Origin: a virus
DNA length: 24,120 bases
Strand: one strand, 5' to 3'
IMG/VR virus record: IMGVR_UViG_3300034196_000270
Location: 1-24,120 of that record
The notes beneath the pieces were generated by a model. It was not told the origin of the DNA. It ran no database searches and saw nothing but the letters and a program-made list of their open reading frames with translations. The translations under genes were made by a program, and so were the position numbers. Below, piece after piece: positions 22,873 through 24,120 of the stretch (within the stretch, counting starts at the first letter, position 1; every line of letters starts with the position of its first letter).

Positions 22873-23189
22873 ACCCAATACAAGCAGCAACAGTAGAACG
22901 TGAAGAAGGTTATTGGACCCATCCAGATTTGCCCGAGTGGGACGAAGGTGTGACCCGCGCAGAGTGTGAAGCATGGGCAGCCGAAAACGGTGGAGAGTTT
23001 GTGGCGATTTGGTTTGAACTCGATGCCACTGAACATCAGATCGAGCGCTACTTTGACGAGGGCGACACCGATATCAGCGATTGGCAACCCGTTTGCGACA
23101 AGGCCGGCTCATTCTTGCTAAGTATTCACGACACCGAAGATGGCCCCGTCGCGCTGTTCTTCGCGCCGAAGGACAGAGAGGTGGCGTGA
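22869..23189 (+). CDS. Acidic hypothetical early protein, last gene of operon
   Basis: A 106-residue, strongly acidic protein from the ATG at 22869, chosen because of the ATGA overlap and AAAGGAG upstream. It has HPDLPEWDEGVTRAECEAW and later YFDEGDTDISDWQPV. I recall related small proteins in other gammaproteobacterial prophages with no known role. Its acidity would suit a DNA-mimic or protein-binding inhibitor, but nothing proves that. It ends 8 bases before the hairpin at 23197-23237. Confidence 0.62.
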   Translation: MNPIQAATVEREEGYWTHPDLPEWDEGVTRAECEAWAAENGGEFVAIWFELDATEHQIERYFDEGDTDISDWQPVCDKAGSFLLSIHDTEDGPVALFFAPKDREVA

Positions 23190-23254
23190 CGTCCAAAGCA
23201 TCGCCCCTGCGAGGTCCTGCCCCACAGGGGCGATGCTGCCTTTGCTTGTTAAAT
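23190..23254. repeat. Partial attC-like half-site with 13-bp hairpin at the phage/cassette border
   Basis: AGCATCGCCCCTG (23197-23209) pairs with CAGGGGCGATGCT (23225-23237) around a 15-base loop. On the minus strand the next gene's stop is followed by ATTTAAC (23254-23248), which matches the attC R'' core RYYYAAC, then AAGC as in the complete site at 23579. No GTTRRRY core is found on the other side. It could be an attC whose far half was lost at the junction, or simply a terminator shared by two converging operons. Confidence 0.5.
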
Positions 23255-23256
23255 GC

Positions 23257-23580
23257 TTATACTTTGATGGTGCCATTGGACCACCCCTCTACTAGCTGGC
23301 CAATATTGGTTGCAACCTTTTGAAACCTACCCTCAATTGGATAGAAAGCCCAAACCCCAGGCTTATGGATACGGTAACAAAACTCAATACCATCAGCACC
23401 GGCATGACCAATAACCAAGTGCTGATGTTCATTGCTTATAGTGACATCAGTTAACGGAAGCACTAACTGCAAGAAAGACTGCTCATCATAATGGCCACCC
23501 TCGTACCTTGATAAGTACTCAGCGCAATCATAATTTTCATCTAAGAATCTCTTGGCAAACACTCTGATTCCTTGGGGCAT
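23257..23580 (-). CDS. Integron cassette protein, unknown function
   Basis: A 107-residue protein starting MPQGIRVFAKRFLDENYDCA. The ATG lies inside the attC core (GTTAAATG), so the gene begins at the recombination point, as many cassette genes do. The C-terminal half (HLVIGHAGADGIEFCYRI, GVWAFYPIEGRFQKVA) suggests an alpha/beta fold with some resemblance to SMI1/KNR4-type immunity proteins, but I would not assign it. It lacks an obvious ribosome site, as is common for cassettes. Confidence 0.72.
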   Translation of the reverse strand: MPQGIRVFAKRFLDENYDCAEYLSRYEGGHYDEQSFLQLVLPLTDVTISNEHQHLVIGHAGADGIEFCYRIHKPGVWAFYPIEGRFQKVATNIGQLVEGWSNGTIKV

Positions 23581-23681
23581 TTAACGCCCCAATAAGGGGC
23601 TGATAATGCTTGGCTAAACTGTGAAGCGGAGCGAAACTGAGCCAAGCTTTAGCAGTCCCGCACTTAATTGGCTTGTTAGGT
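23579..23681 (-). repeat. attC recombination site (103 bp)
   Basis: Read on the minus strand: ACCTAAC (RYYYAAC, 23681-23675) starts the site and GTTAAAT (GTTRRRY, 23585-23579) ends it. Between them a long imperfect palindrome folds: GGGACTGCTAAAGCTTGGCT pairs with AGCCAAGCATTATCAGCCCC, and the outer arms AACAAGCCAATTAAG and CTTATTGGGGCGTT pair with an unpaired extra base. Core boxes, orientation relative to the upstream lipoprotein stop and the downstream start are all as expected of an integron cassette junction. Confidence 0.88.
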
Positions 23682-23684
23682 GTA

Positions 23685-23987
23685 TTATTGCATGCACATT
23701 ATAGAATCCGAACTATAACTACCATGTTGTTTTTTATAATGTATTTCAAAGTTTTGACCACAAACATTACTATCTACAAAATTTTCACAGAAGAAATAAT
23801 CCCCGTCGTGATTTACATACCAATGCGTAATGTTTTTTTTATTTTTTGATTGCAATGACACTGGAATGTCTATCACCTTATTCCAACCGTTAAGATCAAA
23901 CTCACACCCTTTTGGTGGAGTTGATGAACAGCCAATTAAAACAAAAGAAAGTAATGATATTCGCCACACTCTAGATACACCTAACAT
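23685..23987 (-). CDS. Integron cassette lipoprotein, unknown function
   Basis: A 100-residue protein with a short basic signal segment and a lipobox (LLSFVLIGCSSTPPKG; lipidated Cys about residue 20), so it is probably anchored in a membrane facing the periplasm. The mature part has several cysteines (CEFD, FFCENF, NVCGQNF, IMCMQ) and aromatic residues. The ATG (23985-23987) overlaps a GTTAGGT core, and the stop is followed within four bases by the attC at 23681, the normal cassette structure. No family recognised. Confidence 0.72.
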   Translation of the reverse strand: MLGVSRVWRISLLSFVLIGCSSTPPKGCEFDLNGWNKVIDIPVSLQSKNKKNITHWYVNHDGDYFFCENFVDSNVCGQNFEIHYKKQHGSYSSDSIMCMQ

Positions 23988-24044
23988 GGAAGTGAGCGGC
24001 CTGCGCGGCTTTTCGCGCAGGTCCGCTCGACTGCAAGATTATGT
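23979..24044 (-). repeat. Degenerate attC-like site at the right end of the cassettes
   Basis: GTTAGGT (23985-23979, minus strand) is a perfect R' core next to the lipoprotein start. A GC-rich stem (GAGCGGCCTGCGCG at 23994-24007 with CGCGCAGGTCCGCTC at 24014-24028, one extra base) follows. The far end reads ACATAAT (minus strand, 24044-24038) where RYYYAAC is expected: 5 of 7. This may be a worn attC or part of attI. No intI is in the window. Positions 24045-24120 hold no supported gene. Confidence 0.5.
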
Positions 24045-24120
24045 TTCACGTTCACCGGAGCGCCTTTGCCTTGGCTTCAAAGCGAGCAGCAAGATCACTA
24101 TCGGTGGCACCAGCAGCTAA

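Noticed and set aside
23830-24120. Rightward 96-codon frame at the right edge
   Set aside because: Runs antisense through the lipoprotein gene and the attC-like stem; the lipobox and cassette structure favour the minus strand.
24041-24120. Rightward frame starting MFHVHRSAFALASKR as a possible intI start
   Set aside because: Does not resemble the N-terminus of integron integrases, and is too short to judge at the window edge.

Overview
The window holds most of a lambdoid (lambda-type, siphovirus) prophage joined at its right end to two integron-style gene cassettes. The host is probably a marine or aquatic gammaproteobacterium. Shewanella is my best guess, from the style of the proteins, the balanced base composition and the attC-type sites, but no rRNA or core host gene is present to prove it.

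Layout. Positions 1-8791 are the leftward structural operon in lambda order: terminase small and large subunits, head-tail connector gpW, portal, a fused ClpP-type protease/major capsid protein, decoration protein, head-tail attachment protein, minor tail Z, tail terminator U, and a tail tube gene cut by the window edge. Several products are within a few residues of their lambda counterparts in length. Positions 8736-10199 are the lysis cassette (holin, Rz with nested Rz1, SAR-type lysozyme). Positions 10200-10656 have no gene but hold a terminator and a symmetric repeat array. A secreted protein gene follows (10657-11151), then a lambda-like cos site (about 11300-11410). Positions 11463-17176 are the leftward early operon: Cro-like regulator, a cII-position gene, a zinc-ribbon gene, an O-like initiator gene carrying five dyad iterons, P-like helicase loader, a tyrosine recombinase, a small HTH protein, a Q-like candidate and a DEDDh exonuclease.

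Positions 17176-21030 are the immunity region. A rightward CI repressor (17236) faces Cro across two operator half-palindromes. A second pair of the same palindromes (20984-21022) marks the opposite early promoter, so this is a mirror image of lambda oR/oL. Between them, where lambda keeps rex, lie an AT-rich PIN-domain gene and a zinc-ribbon, tail-anchored membrane protein gene broken by an in-frame amber codon. Both are candidate superinfection-exclusion or defence genes. Positions 21059-23189 are the second early operon (rightward): seven small, tightly coupled genes including a PrtN-like and a PapB-like regulator.

Right of 23190 the genes flip to the minus strand and sit between attC-like sites. 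One 103-bp attC (23579-23681) is convincing; a half-site and hairpin touch the phage operon; a degenerate site lies near the right end. This suggests a prophage/integron junction or cassettes captured by a phage.

The most interesting signals are the cassette array abutting the phage, the immunity-region genes, an OOP-like RNA candidate beside the O-type origin, and a cos site separated from the terminase by the lysis genes. All similarities are from memory; no database search was run.
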